DNA of 64,000 nt from Pseudohongiella sp. (GTDB taxonomy: Bacteria; Pseudomonadota; Gammaproteobacteria; Pseudomonadales; Pseudohongiellaceae): the NCBI GenBank assembly GCA_030651695.1, contig JAUSCD010000015.1, positions 186,001-250,000 of the forward strand, read 5' to 3'. Each line of letters opens with the position of its first letter. Position 1 is the first letter of the stretch. Shown one piece after another: positions 16,601 through 24,938 of this stretch. Both the position numbers and the translations under genes were made by a program. The notes beneath the pieces were generated by a model, which was not told the DNA's origin, made no database searches, and saw nothing but the letters and a program-made list of their open reading frames with translations.

Positions 16601-19339
16601 GCACTGCGTCAGTATGAGCAGGAACTCAAACGCAGCAAATCCGGTAAATTGCCGGTAGCCAATACCAGTGGCGTCAAAGCTGTTAAACGCGAACCCGCCA
16701 TACAGATTCACCACGCGCGCGAACACAATTTAAAAAATGTCGACGTCAGTATCCCATGGAATAAATTTACCGTTGTCACCGGTGTCAGCGGCAGCGGCAA
16801 AAGCACCCTCGCCTTTGATATTGTGTTTGCTGAAGGTCAACGCCGTTATCTGGAGTCGCTTAACGCGTATGCGCGGCAGTTTGTACAACCGGCAACACGA
16901 CCTGATGTCGATGCCATTCACGGCATACCACCCACTGTTGCCATTGAACAGCGCACCAGTCGCGGCGGCCGTAAAAGTACGGTGGCCACACTAACCGAGA
17001 TTTATCACTTCCTGCGACTGATCTTTGTGAAACTGGGCACACAATACTGTCCACGCTGTGACGTGCCAATTGAACCACAGAGCCGCGATATGATTTTGTC
17101 GCGTTTGTTGTCGGACTGGCAAGGTCAGACCGTCAATGTTCTGGCTCCGGTTGTGGTAGGCCGCAAAGGTATCTACAAAGAACTGGCGGCCTGGGCAGCC
17201 GGCAAGGGTTATAGCGAGCTACGCGTAGACGGGAAATACCTGCCCACCCACGCCTGGCCGGTACTGGATCGCTTTAAAGAACATAATATCGAAGTGCTGA
17301 TCAATCAGATCGCCATCAGCAAAAAGACCGAAAAAGCACTGACCACGTTAATCGATGAGGCACTGGCAGTTGGCAATGGACTCCTGATGGTCAGTCCGGC
17401 TGACACCGGGGGCCGCGTCAAAAAAAGCGCCAGCAAAAAACAAGCGTCCACTGATGCGTTATTTTCCACCCGCCGCGCCTGCCCCTCTTGTGGTGACAGC
17501 TTTGACGATCTGGATCCGCGTCTGTTTTCGTTTAACTCCAAACATGGCTGGTGTAACAGTTGTTTCGGTACCGGCGAGATCTTGCCTGAGTTTAACGAGG
17601 AGCTGACCGGGGAGGAAGAAAACTGGCTGGATCCGGAAAATGCTGAAGTCGGCAAACCCTGTAAAAAATGTAAAGGCACCCGCCTGAATCCGGTTGCGCT
17701 GGCTGTGCGTTTCCAGCAGTGGAATATTGCTGAACTGACCCATCAGTCAGTTGATCAGGCAGCAACCACCATCAGTAAAATCAAACTGGACAAAAAGCAG
17801 GACAGTATTGCGCGCGACATTCTGCCAGAACTGACGGGCCGCCTGAGCTTTCTGAAAAAAGTCGGACTGGGGTATCTCAGTCTGGATCGTGCTGCGCCGA
17901 CGCTCAGCGGTGGCGAAGCACAACGCATACGGCTGGCGTCACAGCTCGGTTCAAATCTGCAGGGTGTGTGTTACATTCTGGATGAACCTACCATTGGTCT
18001 GCACGCACGCGACAACGCGCTGTTGATTAAAACCCTGCGTGAACTGCAGCAACATGGCAACACCGTGGTGGTGGTAGAACACGACGACGCTACCATGGCA
18101 GAGGCGGACTTCCTCATTGATGTGGGACCTGGCGCCGGTGTAAAAGGTGGGGAAATAGTTGCTACCGGTACTTTGGCGCAGCTCAAGAAAAACAAACGCT
18201 CATTGACCGGACAGTTCCTGGCCAACCCCATGCGCCACCCCTTGGCTGAGGTGCGCGACAGCCAGAGCCGGGATCAGTTTGAAGCTGAACAACTCAGCAT
18301 CACCGGCGCGCGCATGAACAACCTTCGCACACTTGATATTGATATACCCTTGCGCAGATTGGTAGTGATCAGCGGCGTCAGCGGCAGCGGAAAAAGCACA
18401 CTGATTCGTGGTGTATTGTTTAACAACGTACATGCTGCCGTCAGCGCGGCGGGCAGGTTTACAAAAAAATCGGCACGTAAGGCCATCAAATGGCAGGACT
18501 GCGACAACATTGACGGCTGGCAATCCATCGACAGTATTTTGCAGGTGGACCAGACCCCTATTGGCAAAACACCACGCTCCTGCCCTGCCAGTTATGTTGG
18601 CATATGGGACACAATCCGCAAACTGTTTGCCGACACCATTGATGCACGTCTGCGCGGTTACCAGCCCGGACGTTTTTCTTTTAACGTCTCCGGTGGTCGC
18701 TGCGAAACCTGTTCCGGTAACGGCATGCAGAAAATTGAAATGAATTTCCTGCCCGATGTGCGTGTTGATTGTGAAGCCTGCGGTGGCTGGCGCTTTAATC
18801 CGGAAACCCTGTCGGTTCAGTACAAGGGCAAACATATCGGTGAAGTGCTGGCGATGGATATTGATGAAGCTGTAGTATTTTTCGAGTCAGTGCCCTCTAT
18901 ATTTCATTCGTTGCGTCTGCTGCAGGATGTCGGGCTGGGTTATCTCACCTTGGGCCAACAGAGCCCTACCTTGTCCGGCGGTGAGGCTCAGCGTATCAAG
19001 CTGGTTTCGGAGCTGGCCAAGGCCAAACCACATTTGAGTCTGCGCGGCAGCAAACCTCCGCACAAGCTGTACGTGCTCGATGAACCGACCGTAGGCCTGC
19101 ATATGGCAGATGTGGAGAAGCTGTTGCGGGTGTTGCACCGGCTGGTGGATGCGGGTAACTCGGTGATGGTGATCGAGCATAATATGGATGTGATTGCGGA
19201 GGCGGATTGGGTGATTGATATGGGGCCGGAGGGAGGCGACGCAGGCGGCAAGGTGGTTGCTCAGGGCGCGCCTTTGAAGGTGGCGGGTAGCAAGAAGTCG
19301 CATACGGCGCAGTTTCTGGGGCCTTTGTTGGGGATTTGA
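13658..19339 (+). CDS. Double-length UvrA-like ABC protein (two fused UvrA units)
   Basis: The 1893-residue protein contains two complete UvrA units, each with two ABC modules. Walker A motifs (GVSGSGKST) lie near residues 49-57, 660, 1040 and 1571. Four LSGGE signatures and four DEP Walker B/D-loop motifs are intact (DEPSIGLH, DEPTTGLH, DEPTIGLH, DEPTVGLH). Both units keep a UvrB-binding-type region after CPGC/CPRC, a first zinc finger (CPDC...CESC; CPSC...CNSC) and the second (CPVC...CSEC; CETC...CEAC). A linker of roughly 60 residues joins them near 950-1010. UvrA finds DNA damage and loads UvrB. Fused double UvrA is known from Chlamydiae; here it is probably additional to a normal uvrA elsewhere (inference). 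The frame is uninterrupted, so it is expressed rather than decayed. Confidence 0.92.
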   Translation: MSVKTREIKTIEARKGAAIESIVLRGARQNNLKNISLELPVNKLIVITGVSGSGKSTLAFDTIYAEGQRRYVETFSAYARQFLDRMDKPAVDSIEGIPPAIAIDQSNPVRTSRSTVGTMTELNDYIKLVYARLSHLHCPGCQREVKRDSTQTIVADLMASLPAEARIHVCLPVNVPHNFSGDEILQWLNQQGYTRIQAQHEHQVHAVQDRLRLNEGNRERLGEAIETALHHGSGHVIVYSEPETEQQQIKAYSSHLHCPDCDKQFSEPGPGLFSFNSPIGACESCKGFGRIIDVDFGLVIPDHNKTLREGAVKIFQSASYKECQDDLEKYARKAGIPLDTPWKELTLQQQIWVQEGEGGWQDKVWYGIRRFFAWLESRAYKMHIRVLLSRYRAYTECHACHGARLKPEALWWRLHQQPETAGSTGLPANSYPINELMLLSLQDCAAYFRDLRMPGKLEPATELLLGEIRSRLNYLLDVGLGYLTLDRQSRTLSGGEVQRINLTTALGTSLVNTLFVLDEPSIGLHTRDMQRMVSILHRLRDAGNSLIVVEHDPQVMLAADLIIDIGPGPGKRGGEVRFMGTPAELLRDKDSLTAKYLRSELIVAEPSGSAPPVAVKTPAAKSAATNALNPAINPVICIKGARQNNLQNIDLEIPLKKLVCITGVSGSGKSTLMRDVLYRGLCRHFGITTEAPGAHDSIEGQQQLSNIVFVDQSPLGKTTRSIPATYVGAFDVIRKRFVDQPLARERAYTPGIFSFNSGNGRCPVCSGNGFEHVEMQFLSDVYLRCSECNGKRYRREILEVTLLDPRDNTRALSIADILELTVEEALDFFHGDKEVEHCLQPLIDVGLHYLQLGQAVPTLSGGESQRLKLAGHLAELPSAGSSKRKTAAGKKTKATNQGILFLFDEPTTGLHFHDIHVLLKAFRKLVDAGHSLLIIEHNLDVIRAADWLIDIGPEGGADGGKLIASGTPSWFSSDGTGHTADALRQYEQELKRSKSGKLPVANTSGVKAVKREPAIQIHHAREHNLKNVDVSIPWNKFTVVTGVSGSGKSTLAFDIVFAEGQRRYLESLNAYARQFVQPATRPDVDAIHGIPPTVAIEQRTSRGGRKSTVATLTEIYHFLRLIFVKLGTQYCPRCDVPIEPQSRDMILSRLLSDWQGQTVNVLAPVVVGRKGIYKELAAWAAGKGYSELRVDGKYLPTHAWPVLDRFKEHNIEVLINQIAISKKTEKALTTLIDEALAVGNGLLMVSPADTGGRVKKSASKKQASTDALFSTRRACPSCGDSFDDLDPRLFSFNSKHGWCNSCFGTGEILPEFNEELTGEEENWLDPENAEVGKPCKKCKGTRLNPVALAVRFQQWNIAELTHQSVDQAATTISKIKLDKKQDSIARDILPELTGRLSFLKKVGLGYLSLDRAAPTLSGGEAQRIRLASQLGSNLQGVCYILDEPTIGLHARDNALLIKTLRELQQHGNTVVVVEHDDATMAEADFLIDVGPGAGVKGGEIVATGTLAQLKKNKRSLTGQFLANPMRHPLAEVRDSQSRDQFEAEQLSITGARMNNLRTLDIDIPLRRLVVISGVSGSGKSTLIRGVLFNNVHAAVSAAGRFTKKSARKAIKWQDCDNIDGWQSIDSILQVDQTPIGKTPRSCPASYVGIWDTIRKLFADTIDARLRGYQPGRFSFNVSGGRCETCSGNGMQKIEMNFLPDVRVDCEACGGWRFNPETLSVQYKGKHIGEVLAMDIDEAVVFFESVPSIFHSLRLLQDVGLGYLTLGQQSPTLSGGEAQRIKLVSELAKAKPHLSLRGSKPPHKLYVLDEPTVGLHMADVEKLLRVLHRLVDAGNSVMVIEHNMDVIAEADWVIDMGPEGGDAGGKVVAQGAPLKVAGSKKSHTAQFLGPLLGI

Positions 19340-19551
19340 GTTTTTCTTGTTCAGTTTAGTACTCCGGAATACGAGCCACAGGTAAGGGAGTCAGTTGCTC
19401 TCCCCGACCACCGGTCTCTGACTATACCGGGTTAAGCTGAAGCCTCAGTCTGACACCTTCCCGATTGTCGGACGGCAGCGCGCCAAACTTGACAGAACTT
19501 CGGCGGGCGGCCACATTGGCGCTGAGATCAACGCATTCATGAGCGCTTTAG

Positions 19552-21021
19552 ATGCATCCAGCTTCACACCATCCATTTTCCGGGGCATCGCGACTGAGCA
19601 GCTGCCTTCGTTTGATTGGGGCAGCTTTTTATATGTTGTTCAGCACCACTGTTATGGCGCAAAGCGCTATACCGGCGGCCGTGCAGGTGGTAATCAACGG
19701 GCATCGTTTACCTGCGAGTTCTTACACGTTGTATGTGAAGGAAGTGGGTGCCTCGATGCCTTTGCTGGCAGTGAATGAGACCTTGCCGCTGAATCCGGCG
19801 TCAACCATCAAGACGCTGACGACATTGGCGGGACTTGAGAGGCTGGGTCCGACGTATCGCTGGACAACGGAAGTTTATGCGCTGGGTGAGATTAATGAGG
19901 GCACCTTGCATGGCGACTTGCTGATCCGTGGGGGCGGCGATCCATTCCTGGTGGAGGAACATTTCCGTAGTTTGTTAAAAACGCTGCAACGCCGTGGCAT
20001 AAACAAGATTACCGGCGACCTGATTATCGATGACAGCCTGTTTCATCCGTCGGTGAGTCAGGAGCCACTGATCGACAATGACAGCCGCCGGGCGTACAAC
20101 GTACTGCCGCATGCACTGATGGTGAATTTTCAAACGGTGAACTTCTATTTCTATCCGCATGACAATGGCCGTGATGTCATTGTCAAAGCGGATCCTGCGC
20201 TGCCCAATCTGGCCATCAACAACCAGCTCAGCCAGCGTGATGCACCGTGTAGCGGATTCCAGCGCGGAATCACTTTTAATGTCGACAGCGCAGGCAATAC
20301 CGTCACCTTCAGCGGACGTTTCCCTTCCCGTTGTGACGAATACGTATTGACGCGCTCGGTGCTTGATGCCCCGGCTTATGCTTATGGCCTGTTCATGCAA
20401 CTGTGGCAGGAACTTGGTGGAGCATTCAGTGGCAGCCTGCGCGAACAACGACTTCCTTCAGATCCCTTGCTGACACCGGTTGTGCGCCACGAGTCACCAC
20501 CGCTGGCCGACATCATCAAGTCCATCAACAAATTCAGCAACAATATGATGACCCGGCACCTTCTGCTGACACTCGGACTATCGCAATCTGGCGCACCTGC
20601 CACGGTTGAAAATGGCATCATAGCAGTGCGGGATTATCTGGATACGCTTGGCATTGATCATTCAGATATGGTCATGGTGAACGGATCGGGACTGTCGCGT
20701 GACGTTCGCCTTACCAGCAGCCTGCTTGGCGCTGCGCTGGAACGTGGATACCAGATACCTGTCATGCCAGAGTATCTGGCGTCGATGCCCTTGGCAGGAC
20801 TCGACGGCACCATGCGCACGCGTCTTGCACATCAAGGCCCTGCCGGCAGCATGCACGTAAAAACCGGGTCACTGGACAATGTCGCTGGTATCGCCGGATA
20901 CGTGCATGCCCGCTCCGGCAAACATTATGTCGTGATAGCGATTCTGAACCATACCTCTGCGGATGCCGGTCCGGGTCAGGAGCTGGGTGACGCGCTGCTG
21001 AATTGGGCCTGGACTCAGTAA
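19552..21021 (+). CDS. dacB: D-alanyl-D-alanine carboxypeptidase/endopeptidase, PBP4 (DacB)
   Basis: The 489-residue protein has a signal peptide with a likely cut at VMA-QS near residue 36. The three penicillin-binding motifs follow in class-C order: SxxK as PASTIKT (near 83), SxN as FSNNM (near 333), and KTG as HVKTGSLDN (near 441). These peptidases trim and cleave peptidoglycan cross-links in the periplasm. Length fits PBP4. The 212-base gap after the uvrA-like gene contains an imperfect hairpin (GTCTGACA...TGTCGGAC near 19449-19474) but no clear terminator. The following proline-rich gene is on the same strand. Confidence 0.9.
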   Translation: MHPASHHPFSGASRLSSCLRLIGAAFYMLFSTTVMAQSAIPAAVQVVINGHRLPASSYTLYVKEVGASMPLLAVNETLPLNPASTIKTLTTLAGLERLGPTYRWTTEVYALGEINEGTLHGDLLIRGGGDPFLVEEHFRSLLKTLQRRGINKITGDLIIDDSLFHPSVSQEPLIDNDSRRAYNVLPHALMVNFQTVNFYFYPHDNGRDVIVKADPALPNLAINNQLSQRDAPCSGFQRGITFNVDSAGNTVTFSGRFPSRCDEYVLTRSVLDAPAYAYGLFMQLWQELGGAFSGSLREQRLPSDPLLTPVVRHESPPLADIIKSINKFSNNMMTRHLLLTLGLSQSGAPATVENGIIAVRDYLDTLGIDHSDMVMVNGSGLSRDVRLTSSLLGAALERGYQIPVMPEYLASMPLAGLDGTMRTRLAHQGPAGSMHVKTGSLDNVAGIAGYVHARSGKHYVVIAILNHTSADAGPGQELGDALLNWAWTQ

Positions 21022-21101
21022 ATTGTAAAGCAGGAACTGAATGTAATTCCGCGAGTCAAAGCGAATTCACACACTGAATCGCCGTAACAGCTGGAAACTT
21101 A

Positions 21102-21953
21102 ATGCAGGCACCGCAAAAGGAAGACTACATCAGCACTGACTTTGATCGGCTCTATACCGAACAGGTCTTTGATGTTGATCCGGCCATCGGGCTTGCTCAA
21201 GACTCCGGACAGGAACCGGAAGCCTTTGCGCCCGGCCGCCGGATCAGGCACTTGATAGTTCCGGTTAGCACCAGCATTCTGATTCATCTTTGTCTGCTGT
21301 TGTTGTTTCGCCAGCTTGTACCCGTACCCAACCCCATAAGTCCTGACGCTCAACAACTGCCAGCCAGCATACAGATCAGCTTTCGCCCACGCCCCAGTCC
21401 TCCCCCAGCACCAGGACCAGATCTTGAACCTGAACCGGCTCCTGAACCGGCTCCTGAAATAGCTGAGCAGGAAGAGTTGCCCGTGCAACCTCCGGCAGAA
21501 ACCATTGTGGCTGACCAACCTTCTGTACCGGAATCACCGGTCAACCAGGCCCGGCAGTTAGCGGATGAACCCACACAAATCACAGAGCCGCAGTCGCAGG
21601 CCCCCAGATTGGCAGCCCCTGCCCTGCTTGATCTGAGAGACCTGATACAAGAACGCGCCCGGGACCATGAAACCCGCCGAATCTACAGCAACGTCAACTG
21701 CGACGAACGCCAGCGCCGCACCGATCTGATCGACTGCGGCGACGAAGACCCAAACGCCCAATACGACTATGCCGCCGCAGAACAAAATGCAACAGTAGAA
21801 TTCTTCGCAACACTCACCGCCCCCGGCGAAGACACCAGCAGCCAACCCGCCGACCGCACCACCGGCGACGCACGCACCCGCGCCTCACTGGAACACATGA
21901 ACGGCAACCTCGGCGCCAACCCCCTCATCCGCAGCGTAATGGGGCAACCATAG
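21102..21953 (+). CDS. Proline-rich single-pass inner-membrane protein of unknown function
   Basis: I do not recognise a family. The 283-residue protein has a soluble acidic N-terminal stretch of about 47 residues and one hydrophobic helix (LIVPVSTSILIHLCLLLLF, about 52-70). A proline/glutamate-rich spacer with PEPAPEPAPE repeats follows (about 93-130), then a charged C-terminal part with two cysteines in NVNCDERQRRTDLIDCGDED (near 199-216). The layout of cytoplasmic tail, one helix and PE-rich periplasmic linker resembles TonB, but the typical TonB C-terminal domain is absent. Its position next to dacB suggests an envelope role, which is only inference. Confidence 0.65.
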   Translation: MQAPQKEDYISTDFDRLYTEQVFDVDPAIGLAQDSGQEPEAFAPGRRIRHLIVPVSTSILIHLCLLLLFRQLVPVPNPISPDAQQLPASIQISFRPRPSPPPAPGPDLEPEPAPEPAPEIAEQEELPVQPPAETIVADQPSVPESPVNQARQLADEPTQITEPQSQAPRLAAPALLDLRDLIQERARDHETRRIYSNVNCDERQRRTDLIDCGDEDPNAQYDYAAAEQNATVEFFATLTAPGEDTSSQPADRTTGDARTRASLEHMNGNLGANPLIRSVMGQP

Positions 21954-22073
21954 CTAGTGATACGTAGTAAACTCGAGCACGTTGATAGAATACAGCTGAG
22001 TTGCGAGTTGCTGCTGACGATGAAAGCCGTTAAAACTGCGGTGGTGAAATGTACAACAGCGGAGGTCGGATGA

Positions 22074-22172
22074 CAGCAGGGTTAAACGATCGGAGCCTCG
22101 GCGGACAGGAAGTCCGCCGCGGAGCCCCACAGGGACGTGCTTGTGGGCGTCTCCGAGCGGTTAACCCTGCTG
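22074..22172. repeat. Branched inverted repeat between convergent genes
   Basis: Outer arms 22074-22095 and 22151-22172 are reverse complements in 20 of 22 positions. They enclose the perfect hairpin CGGCGGAC-AGGAA-GTCCGCCG (22099-22119) and a second small stem, CCCAC (22126-22130) with GTGGG (22143-22147). The element lies in the 295-base gap between the proline-rich protein gene and the end of pstB. A run of eight T on the pstB strand directly follows its stop codon but lacks a good stem. Confidence 0.8.
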
Positions 22173-22248
22173 GCAGCCGGCCGCTAAACGAAGCTCCAAC
22201 AACAGACTACCCGCTACGCTGGCCGCCGATTATTGGCACAAAAAAAAC

Positions 22249-23145
22249 CTACCCATACCGCCCGGTAATATAATCCTCAGTCTGCTTCTTCCCGGGATTG
22301 GTAAACAGCGTATCGGTATCCCCATACTCCACCAGATTCCCCATATACATAAACGCCGTATAATCCGACACACGCGCCGCCTGCTGCATATTATGGGTCA
22401 CGATAATAATCGTGTAGTGGTGCTTGAGCTCATTTATCAGCTCTTCAATCTTCAGTGTAGAAATCGGGTCAAGCGCAGAAGCCGGTTCGTCCAGCAAAAT
22501 CACTTCAGGTTCAATCGCAATCGCGCGCGCAATTACCAGACGCTGCTGCTGACCGCCTGACATACCGAAAGCGTTGTCCTGCAAACGGTCTTTAACCTCG
22601 TCCCACAACGCAGCCGCCCGCAGTGATTTTTCAACCACCTCATCGAGCACACGCTTGGACTTCACACCCTGCAGGCGCAAACCATATGCTACATTTTCGT
22701 AAATGGTTTTAGGGAAAGGGTTCGGCTTCTGAAACACCATACCTACACTACGCCGCAGATCTGCAACATCAATATCGCGATCGTATATGTTTTTGCCGTC
22801 CATCACGATCTCGCCTTCAATACGGCAGATGTCGACCAGATCATTCATGCGATTAAAACATCGCAGCAAAGTGGATTTACCACAACCGGATGGTCCGATA
22901 AAAGCCGTCACACGCTTCTCGGGAATCATCAGATTGATATTCTTCAGAGCCTGATCAGCACCGTAATAAAGATTCAGATTATTAACCTGAATCTTGGGGG
23001 TCTCGTCAGCAAGCGACATGGTTTCCCGCTCGGACACCTTGCGGGCACCTGCAGCAGAAACTGCAGGCCGGTCGCGATGAGAAGCGGTCTCGGGCTTTGC
23101 TGAGGCCGCTTCGGTGGTCATCAAATTTGTCTGTTCAGCAGTCAT
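22249..23145 (-). CDS. pstB: Phosphate ABC transporter ATP-binding protein PstB
   Basis: The ATPase has Walker [10 protein letters not shown], the signature MSGGQQQR and Walker [14 protein letters not shown], plus the PstB-specific [15 protein letters not shown] and [17 protein letters not shown]. It drives phosphate import through PstC/PstA at the inner membrane. About 45 extra residues precede the family's normal beginning at [12 protein letters not shown] start it at the ATG at 23145 (298 aa), with AGGA seven bases upstream; a GTG six codons earlier lacks support. It is the last gene of the cluster, and no phoU follows. Confidence 0.95.
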   Translation of the reverse strand: MTAEQTNLMTTEAASAKPETASHRDRPAVSAAGARKVSERETMSLADETPKIQVNNLNLYYGADQALKNINLMIPEKRVTAFIGPSGCGKSTLLRCFNRMNDLVDICRIEGEIVMDGKNIYDRDIDVADLRRSVGMVFQKPNPFPKTIYENVAYGLRLQGVKSKRVLDEVVEKSLRAAALWDEVKDRLQDNAFGMSGGQQQRLVIARAIAIEPEVILLDEPASALDPISTLKIEELINELKHHYTIIIVTHNMQQAARVSDYTAFMYMGNLVEYGDTDTLFTNPGKKQTEDYITGRYG

Positions 23146-23193
23146 GTTATTTCCTGTTGTCACAAATACGCTGTGTTCTTGCTTTCCGCGTGT

Positions 23194-24861
23194 TTATTCA
23201 CCGGCGCTGCGATAACGCTCGCGCAGGCGGTTACGAATCCCGATGGCTGCCAGATTCAGCACCACAATCAGCATAACCAGTATCAATGCCGTGGCGTATA
23301 CCAAGGGTCGAGCGGCTTCTACGTTAGGACTCTGGAAACCCACATCGTAGATATGAAAACCCAGATGCATAATCTTGCGATCCAGATGGATAAATGGGAA
23401 CACCGTGTCTATAGGCAAGGCTGGTGCAAGTTTTACTACACCAACCAGCATCAAAGGTGCCACCTCACCCGCAGCACGGGCAATCGCCAGAATCAGACCA
23501 GTCATCATGGCTGGTGTTGCCAGCGGCACAATCACTTTCCAGAGCGTCTCGGACTTGGTAGCGCCTAACGCCAGGCTGCCCTGACGGATCGTGCTGGGAA
23601 TACGCGAGAGCCCTTCTTCGGTCGACACAATGACGATTGGCAGTGTCAGCAAGGCGAGTGTCAGTGACGCCCAGAACAATCCGGGAGTACCAAAGGTTGG
23701 CGTCGGCAGCGATTCAGCATAAAACAGCTGATCGAGATTGCCACCCAGGTAATACACAAAAAAACCAAGACCAAACACGCCGTATACAATTGATGGCACA
23801 CCGGCCAGGTTGTACACAGAGATACGAATGATACGGGTCATCGTGCCTTGTTTTGCATACTCACGCAGATAAATCGCCGCAAGAATCCCAAACGGTGTCA
23901 CGATAACAGACATCACCATCACCATGGTTACGGTACCAAAAATTGCCGGGAAAATACCGCCTTCGGTGTTGGCCTCGCGCGGATCTTCGGTCAGAAACTC
24001 CCATACCCGCTCAACGTACTGGATGGATTTCCCGATCACCGACAATTCATTCGGTCTTGTTACGCGCACAATCGCAGCCAGCGAAATATTGACCTGATTG
24101 CCATCCGCCATTCGCATCTGCAGAGTATCACGGCGGGTGCTGGCATAGATGACATCCAGCTCTTCGCGCAACACAGCGTATTGGGCATCCAGCGTTTCAC
24201 GCGCTGCTGCAATGCGTGCCAGCTCGGCAGCTTCAACATCAGCAGGAGGCGAATCAAGCTCCAGACGGCGCTCGTCCAGACGCAGCCTGTTCAGGCTGGT
24301 GTTGATACGCCCTATTTCACCACGTTCCAGGCGACGGATCTGCAGATGCAGATCCAGGCTTCGTCGCACAGCGGCTTGTAATTCAGCTTCAAAACTCTGA
24401 TCTCCGGCCTGTGCAACAACAGCGCCCTCTCGTAGTAATGCAACAGGCGTTCCGTAAAAATTGCCCCACTCGCGACGCTCAACCACGGTAATGTCGCGCG
24501 GGTACTGCCAGGGCTCCATACCCAGTTCAAGATACCAGGCAAAATCAACTCCTGTCTGGTCGCGATTGCCCAGTTTGATCAGATGGCGAGTTACCAACTC
24601 GACATCATCAGGCACTCTTTCTCCTGAATCCCGGGCAACTGCAGCCGGCACTGTCTGACTGCGCACCAGCTCACCGATCAATACGCGCTGCTCACCTTGC
24701 GACGTAGTCAGATTGATCAGTGCGACATCCGATGGCCAGAAATGACCAAACCCGCGCACCGCGATCAGACCTATCAGACCAACCACCATGATCATACTGA
24801 ACGCAACAGCAGCGCCATTCAGCCATATCCACGGAACTCCGCTTTTAAACCATTGTTTCAT
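23194..24861 (-). CDS. pstA: Phosphate ABC transporter permease PstA (long form)
   Basis: The 555-residue protein has one N-terminal helix (about 15-37) and a large periplasmic insertion of about 250 residues rich in heptad-like leucine/arginine stretches (around 155-245), probably coiled coil. The permease domain follows, with GSLALGATKSETLWKVIVPLATPAMMTG and ARAAGEVAPLMLVG (the EAA loop and its continuation). E. coli PstA has about 300 residues; pseudomonads have a long form like this. It forms the channel together with PstC. GAGAG precedes the ATG by six bases. Confidence 0.93.
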   Translation of the reverse strand: MKQWFKSGVPWIWLNGAAVAFSMIMVVGLIGLIAVRGFGHFWPSDVALINLTTSQGEQRVLIGELVRSQTVPAAVARDSGERVPDDVELVTRHLIKLGNRDQTGVDFAWYLELGMEPWQYPRDITVVERREWGNFYGTPVALLREGAVVAQAGDQSFEAELQAAVRRSLDLHLQIRRLERGEIGRINTSLNRLRLDERRLELDSPPADVEAAELARIAAARETLDAQYAVLREELDVIYASTRRDTLQMRMADGNQVNISLAAIVRVTRPNELSVIGKSIQYVERVWEFLTEDPREANTEGGIFPAIFGTVTMVMVMSVIVTPFGILAAIYLREYAKQGTMTRIIRISVYNLAGVPSIVYGVFGLGFFVYYLGGNLDQLFYAESLPTPTFGTPGLFWASLTLALLTLPIVIVSTEEGLSRIPSTIRQGSLALGATKSETLWKVIVPLATPAMMTGLILAIARAAGEVAPLMLVGVVKLAPALPIDTVFPFIHLDRKIMHLGFHIYDVGFQSPNVEAARPLVYATALILVMLIVVLNLAAIGIRNRLRERYRSAGE

Positions 24862-24938
24862 GCTTTGCTCTCTTTAAAACAGATCGGCTATCGCAGGTAG
24901 TGCTGTCAAAGGTAGTTCTTCCGTCACCGGTAGCGCTA

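Noticed and set aside
13658-19339. Double uvrA as an assembly error or recent tandem duplication
   Set aside because: The two units differ in sequence throughout, the frame is continuous, and both keep all motifs. This is an old fusion rather than a duplicated read-through.
21420-21460. Tandem DNA repeat (CCTGAACCGGCT) in the proline-rich gene as a separate repeat element
   Set aside because: It is in frame and simply encodes the PEPAPEPAPE linker, as in TonB-like proteins.
22240-22262. Standard Rho-independent terminator right after pstB
   Set aside because: Eight T follow the stop, but only a four-base stem (TACC/GGTA) precedes them at some distance. The branched inverted repeat further on is the likelier end point.
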